From positions 806,001-870,000 of the forward strand of contig OY762508.1 in assembly GCA_963665975.1 (NCBI GenBank): DNA of 64,000 bases, written 5' to 3'. Shown here piece after piece: positions 1 to 10,600 of this stretch. The notes below the pieces were generated by a model. That model saw nothing but the letters and a program-made list of their open reading frames with translations, was not told the DNA's origin and did not search any database. The DNA is from G963665975 sp963665975 (GTDB lineage: Bacteria; Bacteroidota; Rhodothermia; Rhodothermales; Bin80). Both the position numbers and the translations under genes were made by a program. Positions within the stretch are counted from its first letter, which is position 1. Each line of letters begins with the position of its first letter.

Positions 1-1
1 C

Positions 2-1900
<1,899 letters not shown>

Positions 1901-1930
1901 TTGCCACTTCCTCAACCTGACAATGTGTCA

Positions 1931-2290
1931 ATGACTGGCACTGCCGTCAAGATAACGAGGAGGGTTTCCGAGCACATGAGCGGAACGTCGGGGTGCACGC
2001 CGAAGGGTTTCCTGAACCTCAGGAGCCGGGAGGCTGTTGATCAGGCGTTGTCGCGCCTCGCCAAGGCTGGCCAGTTGCACCGGCTGTGTCGCGGAATGGA
2101 CGACATGACCCGGATCAGAAACGTGCTGGAGCGGCGCGCACCGATCGACATGGACCCCGCTATCGCAACCTGGCAAGGCGGGATGGTATCCGGTTCATGC
2201 CGGATGGCCTGGTCGCCGCGAACCGGTTGGGTCGTACGAGCGCGATGGCCACGAAGGACAGCTTCGTCACGGAAGGCGGTGGCCTACTCT
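1931..2290 (+). pseudogene. DUF6088 (type IV antitoxin-like) relic, frameshifted
   Basis: An ATG at 1931 opens a frame whose product resembles the DUF6088 antitoxin-like family, with TPKGFLNL, SREAVDQALSRLAKAGQL and a GRG turn. Near 2165-2180 the similarity moves to another frame, which reads ARRDGIRFMPDGLVAANRLG and then a threonine/glutamate stretch to about 2290. Family members carry both halves in one frame, so this copy has an indel. After about 2290 nothing in any frame looks like the family, so the C-terminus is also eroded. DUF6088 proteins are generally encoded beside an AbiEii-type nucleotidyltransferase toxin. None is visible here. A 200-residue open frame across the region is partly this gene and partly out-of-frame extension. 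Confidence 0.62.
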
Positions 2291-2579
2291 ATAAGCGGAC
2301 TAGCTTTTGCAGCGATATCGGTACAGATTCTCGGGAGATGCTCCCAGATTGTACCTGTCGGTCAGCGGTTATGTACTGTACCCCAATCCCCTGATTCTAT
2401 CCGCATGCCGGACGTACGACTTGCGCGGAGCCGTGGTGCAGGCCAGTGCCTCTTACTGCTTCATTTAACCGCGCGTAACGGATGGTTAGCAGGGTCGGCT
2501 TAGGGGGTGTACCGGAATCCGGTTTCAGGATGTCAGAGAGACTTCCTCGATTCCTGCCAGGTCCATTGCGAAGTTCACT

Positions 2580-3809
2580 CTACTCGGATACCAAGGCCCC
2601 AACAGGTGTATCCAGATATGTAAGGCGGTGCATCCGTACTGATTGGACCCCCAGTTCGGATACGTGGAGTAGGAGCACGTAATCGGCGCCAAATTCCCAA
2701 GGGTCGCCCGGCAACTCGGCCATATGGCACATGAACTCGCCGTCAGCGCGAAAGGCGAGCCACCCACGGTCTTCTCGGGGCCGGTTGTAACGGTGGACCC
2801 AGACGCGGCCGTCACGGCCGATCTTGACACTCGACATGACCGGAAAGACGTCAGCAACGGGGCGCTCCCGGCTAATCATTGCGTCGTAAAACCCTCGCAA
2901 TTGCGGATTTGCCGGTCGGGTGCGGCTCTCAACATAATCCTTGTGCCAAGCGCGTCTGTCCGCGCTGGTAACCTTCCGAACCGGTTCGAACCAGCGGATG
3001 ATCGCCCGCAAGTTGAATTCATTGTCAAGAACCCGGAGCTCCGGTTCACTTCCGTGTGCCAGCACGATGGTCGACCCTAGCGCATCAACTTCCGCCATCG
3101 ACTGGAAAAGCGGGTACAGCCAGAAGTTCTCGGCTTCCCGGACCATGCCGCTGGTTCGGTCAGGAATCCTGTCGAGGCTGCCGACAAGCTCGCCACCGGG
3201 ATCGTGGACTTCTACTATCATCGTGTCTTGACTAGTGAAATCCTCTTTGCGCGCCATCACAATTCTCGCATTCACCGTGTATCCGTTGTCGAGCACACCT
3301 CCAGCACTTGGCGAATTCAGGAACGACGGAGTGAGACTCATCCGTCGCACCAATTGGCCCTGAGCCGTGAAAATGTTGTAGCTCCATGGGTAGTAATCGC
3401 CTACCCAAATGGTGTCGCCTTCAGTGATCCACAGGACAAACGGATTCGAAAACTCACCGGGCGCTTCGCCTGCCCGGCCCATTGACCGTAGGTGCTGCCC
3501 GGTCTCGTCGTAGATGCGGACCTCGGCGGCCGCTCGGTCGGCGACCGCGATGGATCCGTCGGACAGCCGGGCCATACCCCTGATGCTGGAGAATAATTGG
3601 TTTACGTCTTCCTCGTTTTCGCCGATGATCAGGACAGGCTCCTCGCTGAACGTGCAGGTCGCGTCTGAACGCGTGAGGTCGGTGGTGACGATCTGCACAC
3701 CGGCGCTGTCGATGGAGACGGGTTCAAACGGCACCGGCTGGGCACAGGCGCTGAGGAGCAAGACTAGTGCGGCTAAGGAGCCTCTCGGACAGCGACCGGG
3801 TGTGGGCAT
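2580..3809 (-). CDS. 6-bladed beta-propeller lipoprotein
   Basis: The 409-residue protein starts best at the ATG at 3809, because a short signal sequence follows directly and ends in a lipobox (LLLSAC near residues 17-22). An upstream in-frame ATG at 3923 would bury the signal. The mature part contains repeated NHL/beta-propeller-like elements such as RLSDGSIAVADR, GRAGEAPGEF, DTIWVGDYY and DGRVWVHRY, as in the 6-bladed beta-propeller family of Bacteroidota and Gemmatimonadota. It should be anchored in the periplasm or at the outer membrane. Ligand and role are unknown. It stands alone, with a gene-poor stretch upstream and the DUF6088 relic downstream. Confidence 0.75.
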   Translation of the reverse strand: MPTPGRCPRGSLAALVLLLSACAQPVPFEPVSIDSAGVQIVTTDLTRSDATCTFSEEPVLIIGENEEDVNQLFSSIRGMARLSDGSIAVADRAAAEVRIYDETGQHLRSMGRAGEAPGEFSNPFVLWITEGDTIWVGDYYPWSYNIFTAQGQLVRRMSLTPSFLNSPSAGGVLDNGYTVNARIVMARKEDFTSQDTMIVEVHDPGGELVGSLDRIPDRTSGMVREAENFWLYPLFQSMAEVDALGSTIVLAHGSEPELRVLDNEFNLRAIIRWFEPVRKVTSADRRAWHKDYVESRTRPANPQLRGFYDAMISRERPVADVFPVMSSVKIGRDGRVWVHRYNRPREDRGWLAFRADGEFMCHMAELPGDPWEFGADYVLLLHVSELGVQSVRMHRLTYLDTPVGALVSE

Positions 3810-4546
3810 TCTGTTCTTCAATGATGTATGGGCGTAATCGAAAGGCCGGTCTTGCAGACCGTGCAAATCAACAAGCAAAGGCTCCTGCGCAATCCAGCTC
3901 GCGCGACTGGAGTTACGCGGCATGCCAACCGAATGACTAACCGGATATATCGGGCACTAATGATGATATGTCCCCGCTTATCAGGAAGAGGCTTACTCTT
4001 CTCGCGGAAACCTGTTGCAGACGCAACCTTTCGAAGCAGTAGCAACATTGGGTGGGTAAGCATGTCCTGACGGGTCAACTTCCGCCCTATGCTCCGGTTG
4101 GCATAGGCGCCCTGCAAGCATTGCGGCACCTGTATTGAGCCTTTTCCGACTCCCCGAGTTTTGTATTCGGAAATTGTCATTGTGGGGTGCAACAGAACAG
4201 ATTTCGGGTGTCCTGCTATACCAGGATTGCTGTCGCTCAATTAGCACAATTTCGGCGTGCGTCCGTGAACTGCTATTGAGGCGTTCCGCCTGTGGCTTTG
4301 CCCTCTTTCCGGGCCCATGCTATGGCATGTGCTTTCGTGATTGCAGGCATCCTCGCCCATGCCGTGCACGTACCTTGTACGAATTCGGACACGCTGGTCC
4401 TTTGGTGAACCGCCAGCACCAGCGCTACCAAACAATTCCGATGGTCGGGCTTGGCTGCTTCGTCATGACTGCCGGCAACGTACGTCGTAGTCGGTAGCTG
4501 GTTTTCTCAGAGAAAGTGCGTGCTTCATGAGCACGTGCATGCCAAA
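3810..4546. other. 737-base gene-poor interval
   Basis: No convincing gene is seen in either strand. The short open frames have no recognisable domain, signal sequence or usable start. One hairpin stands out at 4086-4107 (7-bp arms CCTATGC and GCATAGG, 8-base loop). The interval separates two minus-strand lipoprotein genes, so it should hold the promoter of the propeller gene, but no clear promoter element was recognised. Confidence 0.5.
4086..4107. repeat. Inverted repeat with 7-bp arms
   Basis: CCTATGC at 4086-4092 and GCATAGG at 4101-4107 flank an 8-base loop. There is no following T-run, so it is not a standard terminator. The function is unknown. Confidence 0.4.
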
Positions 4547-6259
4547 TCAGGACGCGCCGCCGAGAAGCTCCAGTATGCGGCGGCGCTTGGCGCGAAATGC
4601 CTCGACGTTCATGTCGTATCGATCGAACTGGTATACGACGCGCCTGGCCAGCTCGCGGGCCTCCTCCGGGTGTACCGCCTCCAGTTGCCTTAGAAGCTCG
4701 TAGTCCACGATGCCATCGCGCATGGCCTCCAGCCGCACGGAGCTCAGCAGCTTTCCGGTGCCTGGATACACGATCCAGGCATCGCCGCCCGGCAGTACGT
4801 TGCCGGACTCCACGATGATGCCGGTAGATTCGCCGAATGGATCCTGGCGCCACGCGTTGTATCCCCAATGCAGATATCCGGGGATGTCGTAGCGATAGTT
4901 GATCCAGTGGAGAAGGCGGGTCTTCATCAGCGGCAGCTCTATGAAGCGATTGGCGTATTCGCCCTGCGGTGCCAGACAGGTATAGAACCAGGCTTCCTCC
5001 CCGACTTCCTCGCGCGAGGCATAGAAGTCGTAGTCCTGGTGCATGAAGTCCAGCTGCGGCACCCAGACATCCACGCTGCCTTCCAGGTCCCGGTTGTGCA
5101 CCGCCTCCACAATGCGAAGCTCCGGCGCCCAATTGCGCACGTAGTCGGCGATCTCGACGTAGGACGCCGCGTTGGCCTCGATGGGCTCGTCGGCCAGATG
5201 CTGCATGTAGAGTTCCAGCCATCCGCGCTCGCGCAGATGGTCAACCAGCGCGGGCAGGAATCTGGAATAGAAGGCCTGCGCTCGCGCATCCCCTATCGGC
5301 ATCCGCTCGAGCTCCGCTTCGCCGTCCTTCCATACCGGCACATGCACGACGAAAGGCGTGGTCCACGTGCTGTGCCTGCGACCGATATGGCCTCCCTCTA
5401 TGCGGCCGATGACGCCTTCCTCCATGAATATCTCCACCGTACGGTCAAACCGCGCGAAATCGATGGTAAGACCCTCTTCCCCCAGCGCGTATTCCGCCAG
5501 GCGCAATGGCGCAATCATGGCCACGTTCTGCCGATATTCCGCCATCTTCCGCGCGATGACGCGAAGCAAATCCCAGTAGGTGTCCGAATAGGGCTCCACC
5601 GCAACACCACCGTTCATCAGCGCCAGCCTGTCGGGCGCAAGTGAATACCAGTTCGTCACCCAAAGGCTCGTAGACGACACCACCGGCGCATGGACGCGAA
5701 CGCTGAACGTCAACTCTTCCTCGAACCGCTTGCCGGCAACGATTCCCGATAGCGTAAGCGCGCCGTCGTACTGGCCGGGCTCCGCCTCTGCCGGAACCGG
5801 CACCGTAATCCATACGGGCTGCGTCTGATTGGCCTCCACGTTCACCGATGGCGCGTCCAGGATCGGATCGGGAAAGTACGCGGATGGCGGCATGAGCCGG
5901 TCACGCGATGGCGTAGGCGTAGAACGACCCACCCTGACATACCCCACGAATCCGGTCCGCGCATCGGGCAGGGAATGCCCGCCCATGGCGGGCGCGGTAG
6001 CCACAGCCCTGAGATCGTCGATGGGAACACTTGCCCGTACGGCCACCTGGAAAGAAGCGTGCTCTCCGCGCGCGGCGTCCGTCGCCAGGTCGTGCTCCGC
6101 AAACACCGCCGATTCGCGAAATACCTTCTCCAGCGGATCCACCGGCTGGATGACCAGCGAATAGTCCGTCATGCGGCAGCCCGCGCATGCCACGAACAGC
6201 ACCACCGAAAGAATCCTCCACCGCATGCCCATAACAGTCATGTCATGCCTCCTGGTCAT
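4547..6259 (-). CDS. GH123-like / DUF4091 lipoprotein (putative glycoside hydrolase)
   Basis: The 570-residue protein has a hydrophobic N-terminus ending in a lipobox-like Cys (LFVACAGC), so it is probably a lipidated envelope protein. An ATG a few codons in gives an equally good signal. The N-terminal half looks like a beta-sandwich domain. The C-terminal half carries the DUF4091/GH123 signature, with HLADEP near the middle and a YLHWGYNAW...DPFGES segment followed by a GTGKLLSSVRLEAMRDGI stretch. GH123 enzymes use an adjacent Asp-Glu pair for substrate-assisted catalysis on N-acetyl-galactosaminides, and the DE of HLADEP is the candidate pair. Substrate specificity in DUF4091 proteins is largely undefined, so the hydrolase activity is inferred. 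Confidence 0.78.
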   Translation of the reverse strand: MTRRHDMTVMGMRWRILSVVLFVACAGCRMTDYSLVIQPVDPLEKVFRESAVFAEHDLATDAARGEHASFQVAVRASVPIDDLRAVATAPAMGGHSLPDARTGFVGYVRVGRSTPTPSRDRLMPPSAYFPDPILDAPSVNVEANQTQPVWITVPVPAEAEPGQYDGALTLSGIVAGKRFEEELTFSVRVHAPVVSSTSLWVTNWYSLAPDRLALMNGGVAVEPYSDTYWDLLRVIARKMAEYRQNVAMIAPLRLAEYALGEEGLTIDFARFDRTVEIFMEEGVIGRIEGGHIGRRHSTWTTPFVVHVPVWKDGEAELERMPIGDARAQAFYSRFLPALVDHLRERGWLELYMQHLADEPIEANAASYVEIADYVRNWAPELRIVEAVHNRDLEGSVDVWVPQLDFMHQDYDFYASREEVGEEAWFYTCLAPQGEYANRFIELPLMKTRLLHWINYRYDIPGYLHWGYNAWRQDPFGESTGIIVESGNVLPGGDAWIVYPGTGKLLSSVRLEAMRDGIVDYELLRQLEAVHPEEARELARRVVYQFDRYDMNVEAFRAKRRRILELLGGAS

Positions 6260-6468
6260 GTTGGGAAACCGTGTCTGTCCCAGCGTTCAGCTCACTGCGG
6301 ATTTCCTCGCAATTACGGCAGCCAGGAGCAATTCACGAAACCGTACTTGCCTCACGCACGGTGCGCTGGACACTCGGCTCCAAGGCCCGATGTGGTCGAG
6401 GCACCTGGCTCTGCCGCTCCCTGCCGCCAACCTACGCGGCAAGGATCATATTGTCTGTCCGAGGAATT

Positions 6469-6494
6469 GGCTACCCGGCTGGGCTACCCGGTTG
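6469..6494. repeat. 13-base tandem duplication at the 3' end of the molybdopterin-subunit gene
   Basis: GGCTACCCGGCTG (6469-6481) is followed directly by GGCTACCCGGTTG (6482-6494). One unit spans the stop codon of the minus-strand gene ending at 6484. The unit is not a multiple of three, so gain or loss of a copy would alter the C-terminus by only a few residues. Confidence 0.55.
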
Positions 6495-8700
6495 GCTGCC
6501 TGATCTCGACAGACTCGAAGGCACGCACAAATGGCTGATCCATAAGCCTCTCGCCAGTCGCCCGTGCGAACGCATTAGCCAGCGCAGCAGATACCGGCGG
6601 TAGCGAAGGCTCTCCTAGCCCTGTCGGGTCAATGCCATTGTCAACAAAGAATGTGGCGATCTCTACGGGTGCTTCGTCGCTGCGTATGAGGCGGTAGGAA
6701 TGGAAGTTGTCCTGCTCCGGCCTGCCCTCCGCAATGGTCATCGCGCTGTACATGGCATGCCCGATGCCATCGACGATGCCGCCTTCCACCTGGTTTAGCG
6801 CCGCGCCCGGATTTACGACGATTCCACAATCAATGGCACACCAGACTTTCTGGATCTTCGGCTTACCTTCTTGCACTACCATGTCGACGACCTGCGCTAC
6901 GTACGAATTGTGGCAATAGTACGCCGAAACGCCCCTGTAGACGCCCGGCGCAGGCGCAGCCCAGTCGCATTTGTCCCGCAGGAGGCGCAACACGCCCGCG
7001 AAGCGCGCTGCGTCATAATCGTTGTCCTCTCCTACCGGGGAATACAAAGCCCGATCGAAGAGCTCCAAGCGAAATTCTATGGGGTCCTTGCCCGCCGCCT
7101 CGGCGACCTCGTCCAGGAAGGACTGCTCAGCGCCAGCGATGAAATTGCTACGCGGCGCCCGCCAGGCACCTGTTGTGATGTTGGACTCCAACGAGAGGTT
7201 TTCGGCGAGATAATGGTCCACCGCGCCGGCCGGAAATCTGTTCGGGAATAGCGGACCCTCGTTTATCCCGGCGCCGCGGACATGAAACCCGATGAGATTG
7301 TTGTCCGCGTCCAGCGCCGCACGGTACGTGACACGGTAGGCCGGTCGATAGGTGCCCTGCGTCATGTCATCTTCACGCGTGTACACAAGTTTTATCGGCG
7401 CCTTGGCGGTCTGTGAAATAATAGCTGCCTCGACTCCAAAATTTCCGTACAGTCTTCTTCCGAATCCGCCCCCCATCCGCGTCATGTCAATCGAAATCTT
7501 CTCCTCCGGCAGACCGGTAACACTGGCAACCGATCTACGCAAGAATTCCGGAGTCTGAATGGGACCAACGAGCTCCGCATGGTCCTCCTGCACGTCAGCA
7601 AAGAAGTTCATGGGCTCCAGCGTGTTATGCGCAAGGAAGGGCGCGCCGAAGGAGCGTTCTATGATTCGGTCGGCATCCCGAAAAGCCTGCTCCGGATTGC
7701 CATCCCGACGAGCGATTTCTACACCATCCCGCGCAAGAAGCTCATCCAACCCCTGCGCGTGATCGGCGCTGCTCTCCAGGCTACTGGCCGTTTCCCACTC
7801 CAGAACCAGCGCCCGCTTTGCCTTCAGAACTTCCCACGTTGAACGACCCACTACCACCACCTTTTCTGGGAACGCGTTGATATCCGACCACTGCCGGTTG
7901 AATCCCTCCGGCGCCGCATTGATGGTGAATACATCGGTGATCCCCGGCATCGCCTTGGCCGCTGACGCGTCCATCGACGCCAGACGCATGCCAAACGCTG
8001 GCGCGTGTACGATCATGGCGATCAACATGCCGTCGCGATGATAATCGATGCCGAACAGCGGCTTGCCCATCACGATGGCGGGCCCGTCGACGTTCTTGCG
8101 TGTAGTACCGATGATGGTGAAATCCTTCGGATCCTTGAGCGTGACATCCGCCGGAGCCTCCATCGTTGCAGCGTCTGATGCCACCTCTCCGTACGTCAGC
8201 GTACGACCACTGCCTGTGTGCGTGATGACGCCACGACTGGTCGTCAGTTCACCTGCCGGCACACCGAGCCGCTGCGCCGCAGCCTCCAGCAGCATACGCC
8301 GTGCCGTTGCTCCCGCCATGCGCAATCCATTCCAGCCGTGCCGGATGGACTGACTGCCGCCCGCAAGTTGGCGGGTAAAATTGTCTGTGTCCAACCCGGC
8401 CTGCTGCACAGTGACCTGATTCCAGTCCACGTCGAGCTCTTCAGCTACAATCATGGGCATGGAAGTCTTGACGTTCTGGCCGATTTCAGGGTTCGGTGAC
8501 AGAATGGTCACCATCCCGCTCTCATCGATCTTCAGGTATGCGTTTATGGCGGCCCGGGCCTTGGACGCCCCATGCATGGCCATTGCCTCGGGCCTGGAGC
8601 CTGTAAGCCATTGGAAGCCAAGCACGAATCCGCCGCCTGCCAGTGCGCTCGCTTTCAAAAAGGAGCGCCGATCTATCGTCGTGGAGGTATTCACGGTCAT
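6484..8700 (-). CDS. Xanthine dehydrogenase-family molybdopterin-binding subunit (IorB-like)
   Basis: This 738-residue protein is the large subunit of a two-component molybdenum hydroxylase of the isoquinoline 1-oxidoreductase beta type. It starts with a Tat signal (RRSFLKASALAGGGF near residues 12-26), so the holoenzyme should be exported folded with its cofactors. Family motifs include MGGGFGRRLYGNF in the cofactor-binding part, TGAWRAPRSNF, and a C-terminal segment with GLGEPSLPPVSAALANA that contains the expected catalytic Glu of the GxGE(P/A) motif. The partner 2Fe-2S subunit lies 27 bases upstream. Such enzymes oxidise aldehydes or N-heterocycles in the periplasm and usually donate electrons to a cytochrome. 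No cytochrome subunit is seen next to it. Confidence 0.9.
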   Translation of the reverse strand: MTVNTSTTIDRRSFLKASALAGGGFVLGFQWLTGSRPEAMAMHGASKARAAINAYLKIDESGMVTILSPNPEIGQNVKTSMPMIVAEELDVDWNQVTVQQAGLDTDNFTRQLAGGSQSIRHGWNGLRMAGATARRMLLEAAAQRLGVPAGELTTSRGVITHTGSGRTLTYGEVASDAATMEAPADVTLKDPKDFTIIGTTRKNVDGPAIVMGKPLFGIDYHRDGMLIAMIVHAPAFGMRLASMDASAAKAMPGITDVFTINAAPEGFNRQWSDINAFPEKVVVVGRSTWEVLKAKRALVLEWETASSLESSADHAQGLDELLARDGVEIARRDGNPEQAFRDADRIIERSFGAPFLAHNTLEPMNFFADVQEDHAELVGPIQTPEFLRRSVASVTGLPEEKISIDMTRMGGGFGRRLYGNFGVEAAIISQTAKAPIKLVYTREDDMTQGTYRPAYRVTYRAALDADNNLIGFHVRGAGINEGPLFPNRFPAGAVDHYLAENLSLESNITTGAWRAPRSNFIAGAEQSFLDEVAEAAGKDPIEFRLELFDRALYSPVGEDNDYDAARFAGVLRLLRDKCDWAAPAPGVYRGVSAYYCHNSYVAQVVDMVVQEGKPKIQKVWCAIDCGIVVNPGAALNQVEGGIVDGIGHAMYSAMTIAEGRPEQDNFHSYRLIRSDEAPVEIATFFVDNGIDPTGLGEPSLPPVSAALANAFARATGERLMDQPFVRAFESVEIRQPTG

Positions 8701-8727
8701 TCTCGTCTACGATGAAACAGGAGCTCG

Positions 8728-9189
8728 TCAGCGCATTTCGCCAGCCGCTGAGCGTATGGCGGCCTTGATGCGCACGTAGGTGCCACAGCGGCATATATTG
8801 CCGCGCATGCCGCGTTCGATGTCCTCGTCAGAAGCACCAGGATTTTCCGCAAGCAATGCTGCAGCCTGCATGATCTGTCCAGCCTGACAATAGCCGCATT
8901 GGGGCACGTCGTGCTCCAGCCATGCCTTCTGCACCGGGTGGCTGCCATCCGCCGACAACCCCTCAATCGTGGTAATGGCCTGGTCACCGACCACGGACAC
9001 TGGCACCGAACAGGACCGCACCGCATTGCCATTCAAATGGACCGTGCATGCGCCGCACTGGGCGATCCCGCAGCCGTACTTGGCGCCGACCAGGTTTAGA
9101 TGATCCCGCAACACCCACAACAGCGGGGTGTCGGGCATTACATCGAGCACATGCTGCTCTCCGTTAACAGTTAGGGTAATATTGGCCAT
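8728..9189 (-). CDS. (2Fe-2S)-binding subunit of molybdenum hydroxylase (IorA-like)
   Basis: The 153-residue protein is the small subunit of the molybdopterin enzyme encoded 27 bases downstream. The N-terminal plant-type ferredoxin fold has the cluster motif CGIAQCGACTVHLNG plus a later Cys. The C-terminal helical domain has the second cluster motif (CGYCQAGQI and CRCGTY). Length and order of clusters match CoxS/IorA subunits. It has no signal peptide, which is normal because it travels through the Tat pathway bound to the large subunit. The two genes should form an operon. Confidence 0.93.
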   Translation of the reverse strand: MANITLTVNGEQHVLDVMPDTPLLWVLRDHLNLVGAKYGCGIAQCGACTVHLNGNAVRSCSVPVSVVGDQAITTIEGLSADGSHPVQKAWLEHDVPQCGYCQAGQIMQAAALLAENPGASDEDIERGMRGNICRCGTYVRIKAAIRSAAGEMR

Positions 9190-9234
9190 GGCAAGAGAGT
9201 TATGCGTGATACATAGGGCAAGAGGCGGGGCATA

Positions 9235-10008
9235 CTAGAAATCCGTGTCTGCCTCACCCAAGTCAAGTTCCTGGATCCAGATGTTGCGGTACCGTACGTC
9301 GTGGCCTTCGGCCTGCAGCTTTATTCCACCGGGCGTATCGGTGATCCCCATCCCATTGTCGTTACCGCCGTCGAGGCCGGAATTGGGACCGCCCCACACT
9401 TTCTTGATCGGCTGATTGGTGTGGACTTTTATGCCGTTGAAGTACATCGTGACATTGGCCTGCTTGACGCGCTTGCCGTCTTCGTCAAACTGCGCCGCCC
9501 GGAATACAATGTCATATGCGTTCCAGGATCCCGTACCGTTATAGGGCCAATAGGCCGAAGCCTTCTCGTTGATCACGGCCGCCAGGCCATGAGCAGTAGA
9601 GTCGCCATCAAGCACCTGGATTTCGTATCGGTTCTGCAGGTATACGCCACTGTTGCCGCCTTCCTCTGTGATCAGAAATTCGATGTGTAACCGAAAATCG
9701 CGGAATTTCTGTTTCGTGACGATATCGGCTGCGCCGTACAGGCCTCCGGCCGCGGACGGGTCCTTGCTGCTGACGACCATGCCGTCGTCGACCGGATCAT
9801 CTACAATCTGCCACTTGATAGGAAGCTCAGCCGCAAAGCGCGGGCCCTCCCAGTATGTCCAATTCTCATCCAGCATCTCGCGCGTGCCGTCAAACAATTT
9901 AATCGCATCTTCCGGCGCCTCCGCACCGACGTTCATCTGGGCCAACGCGGGCAGGTGTGAAATACAGAGTATCATCCCTAGCGTTGTGACAAGGATCGGT
10001 TGCTTCAT
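9235..10008 (-). CDS. DUF1080 (3-keto-disaccharide hydrolase domain) secreted protein
   Basis: The 257-residue protein starts at the ATG at 10008. The signal peptide that follows (hydrophobic core LVTTLGMILCISHL and AxA-type cleavage at ALAQ) decides this over the ATG at 10089. The mature protein is a single DUF1080 lectin-like jelly-roll domain, with IKLFDGT at the start, EGGNSGVYLQNRYEIQVLD in the middle and a C-terminal HDVRYRNIWIQEL. Members of this family hydrolyse 3-keto-glycosides made by GMC-type or other glycoside 3-dehydrogenases. It is co-directional with the molybdenum hydroxylase genes, 45 bases upstream of them. Export agrees with action in the periplasm. Confidence 0.88.
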   Translation of the reverse strand: MKQPILVTTLGMILCISHLPALAQMNVGAEAPEDAIKLFDGTREMLDENWTYWEGPRFAAELPIKWQIVDDPVDDGMVVSSKDPSAAGGLYGAADIVTKQKFRDFRLHIEFLITEEGGNSGVYLQNRYEIQVLDGDSTAHGLAAVINEKASAYWPYNGTGSWNAYDIVFRAAQFDEDGKRVKQANVTMYFNGIKVHTNQPIKKVWGGPNSGLDGGNDNGMGITDTPGGIKLQAEGHDVRYRNIWIQELDLGEADTDF

Positions 10009-10131
10009 GGTCGTGTGCAGGCAGAATGGTGGGGTTGGTGTATGGGATTGGGTGTAAAATAGTACATGGACAACAAATCTGTGGCGCACGGCGTTTCAGA
10101 TTGTAATCGTTTCACCAGAAGGACGCAACCA

Positions 10132-10596
10132 ATGGAAAAAGCCACATTCGGCGCCGGCTGTTTCTGGGGTATTGAGGCCGCTTTCCGGCGCATCACAGGC
10201 GTTACGGAAGCCGCGGTGGGATATATGGGAGGCTCTCTCGAAAACCCGACCTACGCCGATGTCTGTACCGGGCGAACCGGACATGCCGAAGTAGTGGAAG
10301 TCTACTTCGACCCCGACCGGGTATACTATAGCGCCATCCTGGAGGTCTTCTGGGACAACCACAACCCGACCACACGCAACCGGCAGGGTCCAGACATAGG
10401 TTCACAGTACCGATCGGCCATTTTCTTTCATTCCCCGGAGCAGGAAACGCAGGCGCGGGCGTCCAGGGAGCGGCGGCAAGGACAGCTCTCGCGCCGGATC
10501 GTAACCGAGATTACGCCTGCCTCATCGTTTTACCGCGCGGAAGAGTACCACCAGCAGTACCTCGAAAAGCGCGGCCTCGCCCACTGCCATATCTGA
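10132..10596 (+). CDS. msrA: Peptide-methionine (S)-S-oxide reductase MsrA
   Basis: The enzyme repairs the S-epimer of methionine sulfoxide in proteins. The start is the ATG at 10132, preceded by a good ribosome-binding sequence (AGAAGGA around 10118), which rejects a longer frame opened at 10066. The 154-residue protein has the catalytic Cys10 in GAGCFWG, the TGHAEVVEV and DPDRV segments, and GPDIGSQYRSAIFF. It ends in a CHI tail with Cys152 as the probable resolving Cys. No signal peptide is seen, so it is cytoplasmic. It is transcribed divergently from the DUF1080 gene and converges on the NagB/PIG-L gene with only 4 bases between stops. Confidence 0.96.
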   Translation: MEKATFGAGCFWGIEAAFRRITGVTEAAVGYMGGSLENPTYADVCTGRTGHAEVVEVYFDPDRVYYSAILEVFWDNHNPTTRNRQGPDIGSQYRSAIFFHSPEQETQARASRERRQGQLSRRIVTEITPASSFYRAEEYHQQYLEKRGLAHCHI

Positions 10597-10600
10597 TACG

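Noticed and set aside
1901..2503. A 200-codon frame reported as one gene.
   Set aside because: Only its first half resembles DUF6088; the rest of that family is in another frame, so the second half of this frame is not the real product.
4425..5222. A 265-codon minus-strand open frame.
   Set aside because: It overlaps the GH123-like gene in a different frame of the same strand and lacks any signature.
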